From Opitutaceae bacterium (GTDB lineage Bacteria; Verrucomicrobiota; Verrucomicrobiia; Opitutales; Opitutaceae): a DNA stretch of 64,000 nucleotides. Under the pieces are notes generated by a model. It saw only the letters and a list, made by a program, of their open reading frames with translations, searched no databases and had not been told where the DNA came from. Positions 52,063-61,239 of this stretch are shown here, in pieces. Every line of letters starts with the position of its first letter. Within the stretch, counting starts at the first letter, position 1. Made by a program: the position numbers and the translations under genes. The stretch spans positions 1 to 64,000 of the forward strand of contig JANQKI010000253.1 of NCBI GenBank assembly GCA_028281165.1, given 5' to 3'.

Positions 52063-54293
52063 CAGTTTCTTCCTGCCGCCGCGCCTGAAAGCTGGCGCAT
52101 GACGTCTGTTTTCGGCCCATCAGCTGCAATTTTGCCTTGATCCATCACGATGATACGATCGACCAGCTTCAGCATCGAGGGCTTGTGAGTAGAGATGATC
52201 AACGTGCGGTTACCCTCTTTAGCATAATCGTCGATCTGGTTAATGAATTCGCGCTCGGCGTTGGCGTCCATCGAACTGGTGGGCTCGTCCATCACTAGAA
52301 GAGGAGGTTTCGCCAGTAGAGCTCGGGAAATATTCACCGCTTGCCGTTGGCCTCCAGAAAGAAGATCCCCGCGTTCTCCAACCGGAGCATCGTAGCCAAG
52401 TGGGTGCTTTGATGCGAAGCGCTCCACGCCTCCTCTATTGGCGGCCTCGATCATAGCTTCTTCATCCAGCCAAGGAGCGCCCATCATGATGTTGTCCTTC
52501 AAGTTTCCATAGAAGAGAATGTTCTCTTGGCCGATGTATCCAATTCTTCGGCGCACCTCTGCCGGATCCATTTGACGAATGTCTGTACCATTTATTAAGA
52601 CCATCCCTTCTGATGGCTGGTAGAAGCCTAGGGCTAGCTTTAGCATAGTGCTTTTACCCGAGCCTACACGACCGAGAACGGCTACTTTTTCGCCAGGCTC
52701 GATTTTAAAGTTCGCGTTGCGTAGAGCGGGCGCTGATTCTTTATTGTAGGCGAAGGCGACTTCCTGGAATTCGAGACTCGGCTCGAAATTGGACTTTCGA
52801 ATGTAATTCCTGTTTTCTTCTCTTTCCTGCGGAAGACTGATCATTTCGTTCAACCCTCGAAGGGAAACCAGCGACTGTTGCAGACGAGATAGCAGAGCGG
52901 CAACTTGACCGATGGGAGCCATGGCTCGACCTGTCAAGATTGTGCAGCCGATCAGAGCTCCCATGCTCATCTCTCCAGCTTGTATCCGATAAACGGAAAC
53001 AACTACAATTACCACGGTTGTCATCTGAGTGATGAACATGGTAAAGTTGGTAGCCAGAGAGGAATAGCGACGCGAGCTGGCTTCGCTTTTCGCCATTTTG
53101 CCTAGGCATTCTTCCATGCGCCTTTGGAATTGACCTGAAGCGGAGAGCCCGCGAATGACTTCAAGGCCATTGATGGCCTCTACGAGGACGGCATGCTTCT
53201 GAGCGGAAGATCCGTGGGCCATTTCGGCGGCTTTCCTAAGAGGAACACGCATCATTGCTCCTGTGATGAGTATCACACTTATGGATGCTAATGGGATGAT
53301 CGCTATCCAACCCGCGATAAAACTCATGAAGCAGAGAAAGAGAACGACGAATGGCAGATCAATGATTGTGGTCATCGAGGCCGAGGTGAAGAATTCGCGT
53401 AAGCTCTCGTAACCTTTGACTTGATTGGCAAAACTTCCGGCAGACCCTGGCTTATTCTTCATCTTTATGCCTAGAATTCGCTGGAAGATGAAACTGGACA
53501 TGAGAACGTCAGCGTTCTTGCCTGCCTTGTCTATCAGTGTGCCTCGAAGAGATTTAAGGATGAAGTCAAACACATAGACGACACTGATGCCTGTGGCCAA
53601 CACCCAGAGCGTATCGGTCGCGTTATTCGGTATCACTCGATCGTATACGTTCATGATGAACAGTGTGCCGGCTACCGCGAATACATTGATGAATACCGCT
53701 GCGATGATTACGTTCGCGTAGATTTTCTTGTACTTCCAAAGAGTACCCCAAAACCAGTTTTTGGAATCAATAGAATCGGATGATGTTTTAGCTCTGTCGT
53801 CGAAATTGAATTCCGGCTTGATGAAGATGGCGTGTCCCTCGTAGTCCTTCGAGAGTTCATCAATGCTAGCGACTCTTTCGCCCGTTCCCGTCTCAGGAAG
53901 CACTATGCGTAGCTTCCCGTCTTCAGTTTTTCCTACCAACAGGGCGGCTTGATTCTCCTTAAGCAAGATAGCGCAGGGAAAAACCAGCACGGGAATTTTA
54001 TTCAGAGGGCGTTTAACGATTCTCGCAGAGAAACCCGCGTTAGCGGCTGCTCTGAGAAAAAGTCGGGGGGTGAGCTTGTTATCGACTAGTGGAAGACCAG
54101 AAATGAGCATGTCACTCGAAAGCTGGCGATCGTGCAGCTTGCCAAGCAAAAGCAGACAGTTAAGCAGCGGATCGTCTTGATGGAAGTCCGATTCTTGCAA
54201 GTCGGCTACTAGTCGATTGGAAGGCTCTTCTTCCAACGACCCAGCAGGTAGCCTCGAAGTGGGAGTAGCTTCTTTATGTTGTTCGGTTATCAT
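52062..54293 (-). CDS. Type I secretion ABC transporter (LapB-like)
   Basis: 743 residues. An N-terminal C39-like domain (about 40-160) lacks the catalytic Cys, the non-cleaving form seen in RTX-adhesin exporters. The transmembrane domain (about 185-460) and ATPase domain follow with Walker A 'GRVGSGKST', signature 'LLSGGQRQAVNISRAL' and Walker B 'PLLVMDEPTSSMD'. It exports large proteins with C-terminal secretion signals in one step. No RTX or adhesin gene is within the window, so the substrate is elsewhere. Confidence 0.94.
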   Translation of the reverse strand: MITEQHKEATPTSRLPAGSLEEEPSNRLVADLQESDFHQDDPLLNCLLLLGKLHDRQLSSDMLISGLPLVDNKLTPRLFLRAAANAGFSARIVKRPLNKIPVLVFPCAILLKENQAALLVGKTEDGKLRIVLPETGTGERVASIDELSKDYEGHAIFIKPEFNFDDRAKTSSDSIDSKNWFWGTLWKYKKIYANVIIAAVFINVFAVAGTLFIMNVYDRVIPNNATDTLWVLATGISVVYVFDFILKSLRGTLIDKAGKNADVLMSSFIFQRILGIKMKNKPGSAGSFANQVKGYESLREFFTSASMTTIIDLPFVVLFLCFMSFIAGWIAIIPLASISVILITGAMMRVPLRKAAEMAHGSSAQKHAVLVEAINGLEVIRGLSASGQFQRRMEECLGKMAKSEASSRRYSSLATNFTMFITQMTTVVIVVVSVYRIQAGEMSMGALIGCTILTGRAMAPIGQVAALLSRLQQSLVSLRGLNEMISLPQEREENRNYIRKSNFEPSLEFQEVAFAYNKESAPALRNANFKIEPGEKVAVLGRVGSGKSTMLKLALGFYQPSEGMVLINGTDIRQMDPAEVRRRIGYIGQENILFYGNLKDNIMMGAPWLDEEAMIEAANRGGVERFASKHPLGYDAPVGERGDLLSGGQRQAVNISRALLAKPPLLVMDEPTSSMDANAEREFINQIDDYAKEGNRTLIISTHKPSMLKLVDRIIVMDQGKIAADGPKTDVMRQLSGAAAGRN

Positions 54294-55174
54294 CAGAGGT
54301 TACTGGTCAAATCGATGATGTTCTCATGTAGCTCTTCCATTTCGCGGAGCTTTCTTTCCATCTCTTTTCGCTTTGTAATGTCCTGGATCGTGCCTTCCAG
54401 GAATACTGGCTTTTCTGGATCGTCTTGAATTTTCCAAACGTTCATATCGGCTTCCAACATTGAGCCGTCTTTGCGATGAAAAGCGGCTTCGAACTGTTCG
54501 CTTTCATTGACCATCTCCCTCAATTGAACAGTACGAGTTTGCCGTGTATTCACATCGTGGATCTCTGGAACGAGAACTTCCACGCTTTGCATGAACTCTG
54601 TGGGATTCTCAAATCCGAATGCGTTGGCCAATCTTCGATTCGCGTCGAGTAGCGTGCCGTTTTCCGAACAGCGGAAGATTCCGATGTGGGCATTCTCGAA
54701 AAATCCTCGATACTGCGCCTCGCTTTCCTTTAGAGCGCCTTCCAGGCGTTTGTTTTCACGACGATTGGAGGCTTCCTCCAAGTGGCTCTTTATAGCCGGT
54801 ACAAGGCGAGCTGTATTGCCTTTCATGATATAATCATGAGCTCCCATCTTCATGAGATCTACGGCCGTTTCCTCGCCAATTTTGCCTGAAACCAAGATGA
54901 AAGGAATGTCGAGCTCATGCTCCTGGAAAACCTTCAAGGCCCTCGTTCCATCGAAATCCGGCATCTGGTAGTCGGAAATGATGATGTCCCATTTTCTCTC
55001 CGAGAGGGCGCTGTGCATCTCCTCTTCCGTTTCCACTCTGTCATGGATAACAGTGTATCCATTTTTCTTTAACAAATTAGCGATGAATTTAGCCTCGATC
55101 TTGGAATCCTCCACGATGAGGACCTTCAATTCGGGCTTTTCTTGGGGCAGCGCGTTGTGGTTCGACTTTTCCAT
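54293..55174 (-). CDS. Response-regulator receiver-PAS protein
   Basis: 293 residues from the ATG at 55174; a GTG at 55201 overlapping the tolC stop is an alternative. Receiver domain (about 15-135): 'VLIVEDSKIEAKFIANLL', 'DIIISDYQMPDFDGTRAL' (phosphoacceptor Asp), 'PFILVSGKIGEE', 'DYIMKGN' with the switch Lys. A PAS domain with PAC segment follows (about 155-275: 'GFFENAHIGIFRC', 'FRKDGS'-like, 'EGTIQDITKRKEMERKL'), then the protein stops with 'LHENIIDLTSNL' just where a kinase or cyclase domain would begin. It sits inside the secretion operon, overlapping the ABC gene by one base. Confidence 0.85.
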   Translation of the reverse strand: MEKSNHNALPQEKPELKVLIVEDSKIEAKFIANLLKKNGYTVIHDRVETEEEMHSALSERKWDIIISDYQMPDFDGTRALKVFQEHELDIPFILVSGKIGEETAVDLMKMGAHDYIMKGNTARLVPAIKSHLEEASNRRENKRLEGALKESEAQYRGFFENAHIGIFRCSENGTLLDANRRLANAFGFENPTEFMQSVEVLVPEIHDVNTRQTRTVQLREMVNESEQFEAAFHRKDGSMLEADMNVWKIQDDPEKPVFLEGTIQDITKRKEMERKLREMEELHENIIDLTSNL

Positions 55175-55197
55175 TTCAATTTGGCTATAAAATTTGA

Positions 55198-56508
55198 TCA
55201 CTGAACAAGAAGCGCTTCGAGCAGATCTCCTGAAGCAGCTAGAGCTCTATAGGCGGCTTGGAGGCGATTGTATCGCTCTTCGGCAACAGATGATTTTGCT
55301 GACAGAAGCTCGTTTTCGACATCGAGCACGTTTATAAGAGCTCTTTGGCCTAACTCGAATTGCTTGCGATAAGCTGAGACAACCGACTCCATTGAGCTCA
55401 TGTAGTCCTTTAATTGATACAGTCTTTCTTCTGATGTCTGGAGATTGCTTAGGGCGCTCAAGAAATCCGATTGAGCAACGAGATGAGCGTAGTTGAGATC
55501 GAATCTGGCCTTTTGATAGAGCGAGTTGGCTCTCCTTAATTCCGCGCTCCGACTGCCTCCATCGAATAGGTCCATAGAGAAAACGACAAAGGCTGCTGCT
55601 TCCTCTCTAGGTCCGAGTCTTTTCGAATCGCTAGCATCGCCTTGAGCTAACAAACTGAATGTAGGTGAATAAGCGCTACGAGAAACACTTACTTTGGCAT
55701 CCGAGGCGGCGAGATTGGCTTCGGCTAGACTTATGGCAGGATTGCGGCTTAGATCGACCTCGTCGATTGAAACGGGCAGGGCCCATTCCGGAAATTCGGG
55801 TTCGGTCAACTCCAACGGGTCTTCTCCCGTAAGCTCCTTGTAGTTGATGATAGCCAGATCTAGCTGGCGGCGACGGTTCTCCAGAGTGGCTTCCGCCATT
55901 GCCAATCGAGCCTGCACTAGATCGACATCCGCTTTGGGCCCAGCTCCGCTAGCGAATTTCCGATTCATTTTTTCTAAAGCGTCTTGATGGCCGAAAACGT
56001 TTTCGTTCGCGTAGCCAATCAGTTCTTGGTACCGGATAATGTCTACATAGGTGTTGGCCAGATTCAGAACCAGATTTTGCTTTAGATCGTCAATGGCTCT
56101 GATACTCGATTGATAGTTGTATTCAGCTTCGCGGATACGATTGCGCGTCGCTCCTCCATCGAAAACCAACTGATTGGCGGATATCGAAGCATCGCCCCGT
56201 TCTCCAAGCTGTTTTCCCGATACGCCGAAATTATTGAAATGCTCTTCGCCGCCTTTGGCGTTGAAGGCTAATGCGGGGCGTAGTCTGCTTCTTTCGAACC
56301 GAATCGTATTGAATTCCGCTTCCGAACGAGACGTTTCGCTTTTCAGTCGCGGGTGATAGTCAAGAAGACCCATTATCGCGTCGCTCAAAGTTTGGCCGGA
56401 GAGGCTTTGAGCGCTCAGTAAAAGTACGCAAATACACGCCCACCAATGGCGACCTGGCGCGATTGTGGGATTAATGCGTGGACGTGGGCTATGTGGTTTT
56501 GTTTTCAG
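55198..56508 (-). CDS. tolC: TolC-family outer-membrane channel, start codon unclear
   Basis: TolC-type protein: tandem outer-membrane-efflux repeats, e.g. 'LSDAIMGLLDYHPRL', 'FDGGATRNRIREAEYNYQSS', 'KFASGAGPKADVDLVQARLAMAEATLENRRRQLDLA' and 'LFDGGSRSAELRRANS'. The first standard start (TTG 56388) lies after the signal peptide: upstream in frame the codons give 'WWACICVLLLSAQSLSGQ', an obvious signal peptide, and the frame stays open to a stop at 56521-56523 with no ATG, GTG or TTG. CTG at 56508, with GGGA upstream, is the best guess. It completes the type I system with HlyD and the ABC transporter. Confidence 0.85.
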   Translation of the reverse strand: MKTKPHSPRPRINPTIAPGRHWWACICVLLLSAQSLSGQTLSDAIMGLLDYHPRLKSETSRSEAEFNTIRFERSRLRPALAFNAKGGEEHFNNFGVSGKQLGERGDASISANQLVFDGGATRNRIREAEYNYQSSIRAIDDLKQNLVLNLANTYVDIIRYQELIGYANENVFGHQDALEKMNRKFASGAGPKADVDLVQARLAMAEATLENRRRQLDLAIINYKELTGEDPLELTEPEFPEWALPVSIDEVDLSRNPAISLAEANLAASDAKVSVSRSAYSPTFSLLAQGDASDSKRLGPREEAAAFVVFSMDLFDGGSRSAELRRANSLYQKARFDLNYAHLVAQSDFLSALSNLQTSEERLYQLKDYMSSMESVVSAYRKQFELGQRALINVLDVENELLSAKSSVAEERYNRLQAAYRALAASGDLLEALLVQ

Positions 56509-56661
56509 CGTAGTCCCGATTTAGGCGATAATCACTATTATCGCTTGGAATTAGCTGAACTTAAGCCACTGCCATTTCTTGATGGGCGAATTCTAAGGGA
56601 GGTGAGGGAAACTGCCTAATTTCGCATCTTTGAGATACCTGAAATCGATTGCTCCTTTGAT

Positions 56662-57636
56662 TTAGGCTGAAGCGATGACTGCTTTGACAACGGCTTCGTG
56701 AATTTTGGGAGAAGTTGCGACAATTCCTTTGTTCGTTTTTAGTGTTCGCCCTCTCGAAAAATCCAAAGAATTGCCTAATGTGTCTGAAATCCTGCCACCT
56801 GCTTCTTGCAAGATAATGTAGCCTGCGGCGTGATCCCAAATTTTTTCCTCGTATCCTGGTCTTGTCGGAAGTCTTAGGTAGACCGATGCCTGCCCTCGAG
56901 ACACTACAGCGTACTTGCATTGACTGTCCATTCGGAAAGGCTCGGCTTTGGTCCCGAGGAGATCCGCGATCTTCTGCGCTCGATCATGCTTAGTGTGCCC
57001 TGATTCTACTGATTCGCAAAAGGAGGCGAGCGATGGATCCTCAATACCGTCTGCCTTTATCACCCGAGAGTCTTCGATTTCATTCAGGGGCGCTTGGAAT
57101 GCGCCCTGTCCTTTAACGGCAAATAGCAAACAACCTTTTTGCCCGTCATCTAAAGAAAGATTTGGGCATCCTAGAACGCCAAGCTGAACCTCTCCCTCGA
57201 CTATCAATGCCAAAGCGATCGCATACTGATCGCCTCTGAGAAACCCCTTTGTCCCGTCTATCGGGTCCAGTGTCCAGAATCTCCCTTGGTCTCCTCCTTT
57301 ATTTCCACCTCTGCTAATGGCATCCAGGATTACTTTCTGGTCCATGTCTGTATCGACTTCTTGGACATGCTTTGCAATGCGTTGAAGAAGTTCGGCGTTC
57401 TCGGGTTTAATTAGGTCGCCTGTGTCTTCTTCGCCTACCGCTGGATCTTCAGGAAAAAGCTTGCCCAGTGTATTCAGTACGAGAGCCTGGGCTCCAAAGT
57501 CAGCGACGGTTACGGGAGACTTGTCGTTTTTATCAAGAGTTTCCTGGCTTGATAGACCTTTTTGAGTGGCCGAACAAAGTTGGCTTGCGAGCTGGACCGC
57601 CTGTTTCGCTACCGCGAGTTCCTTTTCTAGAGGCAT
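56662..57636 (-). CDS. 3'(2'),5'-bisphosphate nucleotidase (HAL2/SAL1-like)
   Basis: 324 residues of the inositol-monophosphatase superfamily. Metal-binding motifs 'VGEEDT', 'WTLDPIDGTKGF' and 'WDHAAGYIILQEAGG' are intact. The 'FLRGDQYAIALALIVEG' block matches the eukaryote-like HAL2/SAL1 branch, which hydrolyses PAP (3'-phosphoadenosine 5'-phosphate), more than bacterial CysQ. It would recycle PAP from sulfate assimilation or sulfation; cysK lies about 4 kb away but is not in the same unit. Divergent from the exonuclease gene. Confidence 0.9.
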   Translation of the reverse strand: MPLEKELAVAKQAVQLASQLCSATQKGLSSQETLDKNDKSPVTVADFGAQALVLNTLGKLFPEDPAVGEEDTGDLIKPENAELLQRIAKHVQEVDTDMDQKVILDAISRGGNKGGDQGRFWTLDPIDGTKGFLRGDQYAIALALIVEGEVQLGVLGCPNLSLDDGQKGCLLFAVKGQGAFQAPLNEIEDSRVIKADGIEDPSLASFCESVESGHTKHDRAQKIADLLGTKAEPFRMDSQCKYAVVSRGQASVYLRLPTRPGYEEKIWDHAAGYIILQEAGGRISDTLGNSLDFSRGRTLKTNKGIVATSPKIHEAVVKAVIASA

Positions 57637-57722
57637 AATGAAATCAGTAAATCGCTAATAATCTCTGCAAGCTTTAACTTATCTTCTTAACTTCAGTTTG
57701 AATTTCCTGCTAGCGTATCGAC

Positions 57723-58574
57723 GTGCTTAAGACAATTGAACCATGTCTCTTTTCTTTCGATCTGGAATGGGTCCCCGATCCTGCCTCAGCGGAGATTCTT
57801 CACGGAGTTAATTTAGAGGGACCCCAGTCCTTCGAGTCTGCAATGCGGTGTCTTTGGCGAGACGCTGGAGCCACTGAAGAGCAGCCCCAGCCTTACCTTA
57901 AAACCGTTCTTTGTCGTATCGTTTCCGTTGCGGGCGTTTTTCGAGAAGTTTCCATGGGCGATGTAAACCTAAAACTGGTTTCGTTGCCTTCTGATCCCAA
58001 TGATCCAGAAAAACGCAACGAGCGGGTCATTCTTCATGCTCTCCTCAAGTCCATTGGCGCTCGGAAGCCTCAGCTAGTTGGCTATAATTCTCACAATGCG
58101 GATGTTCCAATAATCGTTCAGCGATCCATTGCGCATGGTCTATTCGGCGAAGGTATGGGAGAGAGACCGAACAAGCCTTGGGAAGGCGTGGACTACTTTA
58201 GCACATCGAGCGATTTCAATATCGATCTCGCTCCGATGGTTGGCAGGTACGCTCAAACGCCCAAGCTTCATGAAATCGCCAGTCTTTCAGGAATTCCTGG
58301 AAAAGTGGATACGGATGGTGGAAATGTGCCCAATTTATGGTTGCAGGGCAATTACAAGGCAATTGTCGACTACAACGAATTCGATGCCCTCACGACTCAT
58401 TTACTCTGGGCCCGTATCGCCCATTTCTCCGGCCTTCTTGGCGATCAGGCTTACGCTCATGAGCAAAAGCTTGTAAGAAATTTAGCGATACAAGAGTCGG
58501 AAAAAGGGAAAAAGCATTTCGAGCGCTATTTGGAAGAATGGGATCGGCTTAAGAAATTGATCGAGAATCGCTAA
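57723..58574 (+). CDS. Predicted 3'-5' exonuclease (PolB exonuclease-like)
   Basis: 283 residues from a GTG start. DnaQ/DEDD fold: Exo I 'FSFDLEWVPD' (D-x-E), Exo II 'LVGYNSHNADVPIIVQRS' (N..D) and Exo III 'IVDYNEFDALTTHLL' (Y..D). These blocks and the length match the stand-alone family related to the exonuclease domain of PolB-type polymerases. The insert 'NKPWEGVDYFSTSSDFNIDL' lies where the family carries a variable loop. Probably DNA repair or processing; no partner nearby. Confidence 0.85.
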   Translation: MLKTIEPCLFSFDLEWVPDPASAEILHGVNLEGPQSFESAMRCLWRDAGATEEQPQPYLKTVLCRIVSVAGVFREVSMGDVNLKLVSLPSDPNDPEKRNERVILHALLKSIGARKPQLVGYNSHNADVPIIVQRSIAHGLFGEGMGERPNKPWEGVDYFSTSSDFNIDLAPMVGRYAQTPKLHEIASLSGIPGKVDTDGGNVPNLWLQGNYKAIVDYNEFDALTTHLLWARIAHFSGLLGDQAYAHEQKLVRNLAIQESEKGKKHFERYLEEWDRLKKLIENR

Positions 58575-58601
58575 GTCTCAATTGCTCTTGGCCCTATCGA
58601 A

Positions 58602-60836
58602 TTAAAGTCCAAGCTGCTTTTTCTCTATTTTCTCTTTTTGTATTTCGCTTTTCGGTTGGCGAAATAGAGCGACTCTGAAACCGATGCTGCTGCTATTAGC
58701 ATCTGGGCTGTACCAATTACGATTCGCGGTGCGGCAAGCATAAGGATTATTGCTCCAGCAACCGCCGCGTACTGCGCGTACTTTACTCGCATCGGAGTTT
58801 ACCATGTCAGTGAGGATGCTAGTGAAGAAATCGTCGTTGCGGTCTTTGCACCATTCCCAGACGTTTCCGTGCATATCGTAGAAGCCCCATGGGTTTGGCT
58901 TCTTCGATCCAACCTTGTGCGTTTGAGCGTTGCTGTTGGCTGCGTACCATCCGAATTTCGATAGGTGCTCCTCTCCATCGCCATAGCTGAACATTGTATT
59001 GGTTCCAGCACGACAAGCATAGACCCATTCTATCTCACCAGGTAGTCTGAATTGATAATCGTCATCTAGGTCATCGGGTATGAGACTGTTTAATTCCTGA
59101 CAAAATCTTTGGGCATCGTACCACGATACTTGCTCAACAGGCAGGTCCTTTTCGCTATCCGATTTAAAAAAGCTAGGGTTGAACTCCATTATGGATTGGA
59201 AGACGCGTTGAGTAACAGGAAATTGGCCAAGCCAATAGCCTTCCTTTATTTCGACTACTATAGGCGATTTGCGATGCCCAATTGTAAACGATCCTGGCTC
59301 TACCCAAAGCATATCCAGAAACACATCTTCATCTATACCGAAGGAGACGGGCAAGCCGACTGTTGGCGTATCCGGAATCGCTCCCGTTGTAATGGCTTGA
59401 TCAAATCGCGCTCCTTCCAAAAGGCATTTCTTGAAGTTTACTTCGCTCAAATCCGCATCCTGAAAATTCGCGTTTCGCAAGTCTGCTCCTTCAATAACGG
59501 CTCCTTTAAGATCAGCTGCCTCGAAACCGAAAGTCGAAAGCTGGAGATCGCGCATGATAAGCTTTTTGTCCTTCAAGTCCTCATCCATGCCACGACCCTT
59601 TACAATGAAATCGATCATTTTATTGGTCGCGAAATCCGGTACCACGATCTCTTTTTCATCACTCGAATCAAAAATGCTTTGCACTGCTAGAAAATCGCGA
59701 AACGTTTGATGGATGAAGCGATAATGCGTTTGGCCTGCTTGATCCCGAAAACGATGCAGGAGAGCGCTCGGCAAAAACTCAACGGCTCTCAATGGAATAT
59801 TGTTCTGTATTGAAATAAAGGATTCAATTGCAATGTTTTCGGGAATTGATTCTAATCCCTCCTTTACCATTAAAAGGGCGATTTGCTTTACGGCATTGTA
59901 TAACGACTCGATGGATACATTAAGGTTTTCCTTTTCGTGAGCTTCCTCTTCACGTATCAGCCATTGAATGACAGCCGTTTCGATGATGGAATATTCATCG
60001 TTTGCTGGCTCGTCGCTTTTCATTAGATCTTCGATGAGCGACAGCATTTGCGGACGAAAACGCAGTTTGCCCATCGACTCCACTCGGGAGTAGGCGAGTT
60101 CACTCTTGGCTCGTCGCGCGATCTTATCCTTCCAGTTGCGCTTGAAACGCTTCTCAAGGTAAGCCGAGACTTGGTCCTCGTCGAAATCGAGAAGCATCAT
60201 GGTTGGGCAATCGAACTCTCCGATTTTGCCCTCCTCTTCGTCCAATTCGGGATTCTTGATGTTTTGGAGAAAATAGCGATTTTGGCAGGAAATAAAAACG
60301 CGCAGAAAACCGCGCGTTGCTTCGAGCAGTTCAAGAAGTCTCTGTCTGGCGTTTCCTTTGGCTAATGGATCCTCGTCTAAGCCGTCTAGAAGGATCACTG
60401 TTTCCATTTCCTTCTCGATTAATTTGATTTTGCCGATCGCATCCTGACCAAGGGAAATGAATTCGCAGCGATAAGGAACTGGGCGGTGCTCCGTTGCGTG
60501 AGCGAGTTTGAGCATAGTCAGGAGCGACGTCTTTCCCGTGCCTGAGTCGCCCAAGACAAGCATCTGTCGTCCTCCTGCCTTCGAGGGATCAACGCCATTG
60601 CCTAGGAATAGATTAATAGCATCGAAGGCTAGGCACGGTTCTTTGCCATTATTGTCGGTATGGTCTTTGTAGCGACAACGCGGTTCTACATAGTTTCGTA
60701 AGAATGACTCAGGATCTCGTAAAATGGCATCGATTTGCGAGCCCTGGGATGCCCCTCGCTTGCGTGATTTGCGCAAGCTTTCCTCGATAGGCTTTAGCCA
60801 CTCGGCAGAGATGTAGGTTTCAACCATTTCCGACAT
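58602..60836 (-). CDS. NACHT-like NTPase with pentapeptide repeats and FGE-sulfatase domain
   Basis: 744 residues. STAND/NACHT-type NTPase core (about 88-390): Walker A G96-DSGTGKT (to 103), Walker B 'VILLDGLDED' (147-156), then helical winged region with 'HYRFIHQTFRDFLAVQSIF' (371-389). Pentapeptide repeats follow at about 439-478 (ADLKGA, ADLRNA, ADLSEV, CLLEGA). A formylglycine-generating-enzyme/SUMF1-like domain closes (about 505-725: 'MLWVEPGSFTIG', 'PVEQVSWYDAQRFC', 'FRLPGEIEWVYACRAG', 'GFYDMHGNVWEWC', 'VRGGCWSNN', 'GFRVAL'). NACHT proteins with sensor tails include antiphage and signalling proteins. It stands alone, 403 bases from cysK. The trigger and any effector action are unknown. 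Confidence 0.85.
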   Translation of the reverse strand: MSEMVETYISAEWLKPIEESLRKSRKRGASQGSQIDAILRDPESFLRNYVEPRCRYKDHTDNNGKEPCLAFDAINLFLGNGVDPSKAGGRQMLVLGDSGTGKTSLLTMLKLAHATEHRPVPYRCEFISLGQDAIGKIKLIEKEMETVILLDGLDEDPLAKGNARQRLLELLEATRGFLRVFISCQNRYFLQNIKNPELDEEEGKIGEFDCPTMMLLDFDEDQVSAYLEKRFKRNWKDKIARRAKSELAYSRVESMGKLRFRPQMLSLIEDLMKSDEPANDEYSIIETAVIQWLIREEEAHEKENLNVSIESLYNAVKQIALLMVKEGLESIPENIAIESFISIQNNIPLRAVEFLPSALLHRFRDQAGQTHYRFIHQTFRDFLAVQSIFDSSDEKEIVVPDFATNKMIDFIVKGRGMDEDLKDKKLIMRDLQLSTFGFEAADLKGAVIEGADLRNANFQDADLSEVNFKKCLLEGARFDQAITTGAIPDTPTVGLPVSFGIDEDVFLDMLWVEPGSFTIGHRKSPIVVEIKEGYWLGQFPVTQRVFQSIMEFNPSFFKSDSEKDLPVEQVSWYDAQRFCQELNSLIPDDLDDDYQFRLPGEIEWVYACRAGTNTMFSYGDGEEHLSKFGWYAANSNAQTHKVGSKKPNPWGFYDMHGNVWEWCKDRNDDFFTSILTDMVNSDASKVRAVRGGCWSNNPYACRTANRNWYSPDANSSSIGFRVALFRQPKSEIQKEKIEKKQLGL

Positions 60837-61239
60837 TTTTCGCTTCGAGATCTCCCAAAGCGAATGGTCGTTGAGTACTCCTTGGTCGATCCATTATCGG
60901 AATATCGGCCTAAAAAAGAGCCTATGAAGCGACAAATGCTCAAGCCCAGTGGAGAAATCACCCCATCATCTACTCATTTTCTCTCGTGCATTCGAAACTA
61001 ATCGGCTTTCTCGCACGTATGGCTTGGAAGAAGACAAACGGTTCTAGTCTTAGGCAGCCGCCTCGATTCTGATTGAAAACAACCTTTAGATGGGCAACTT
61101 CGAAAGTCGATCTGGTCTCGCTGGCCAACGTTCTTATCGAGTCTAGAATTCGTTTCTTTCAATGCGTTTTCTGCGATTCTAACCTCCTAATATTCAACGA
61201 TTTTCTATTCATCATCTTTCAACCTTAAACATAGTTAAA
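60837..61239. other. Intergenic region between divergent genes
   Basis: About 400 bases without a gene. AT-rich near the cysK end. I see no tRNA, strong hairpin or recognised regulatory motif; promoters for the two divergent genes should be here. Confidence 0.5.

Noticed and set aside
58660-58800. Possible diversity-generating retroelement variable region at the end of the FGE domain (GGCWSNN...RTANRN)
   Set aside because: The FGE/C-type-lectin ending resembles such targets, but no reverse transcriptase or template repeat is in the window, the S23 gene is 40 kb away, and the Asn codons are mostly AAT rather than the AAC expected from adenine mutagenesis.
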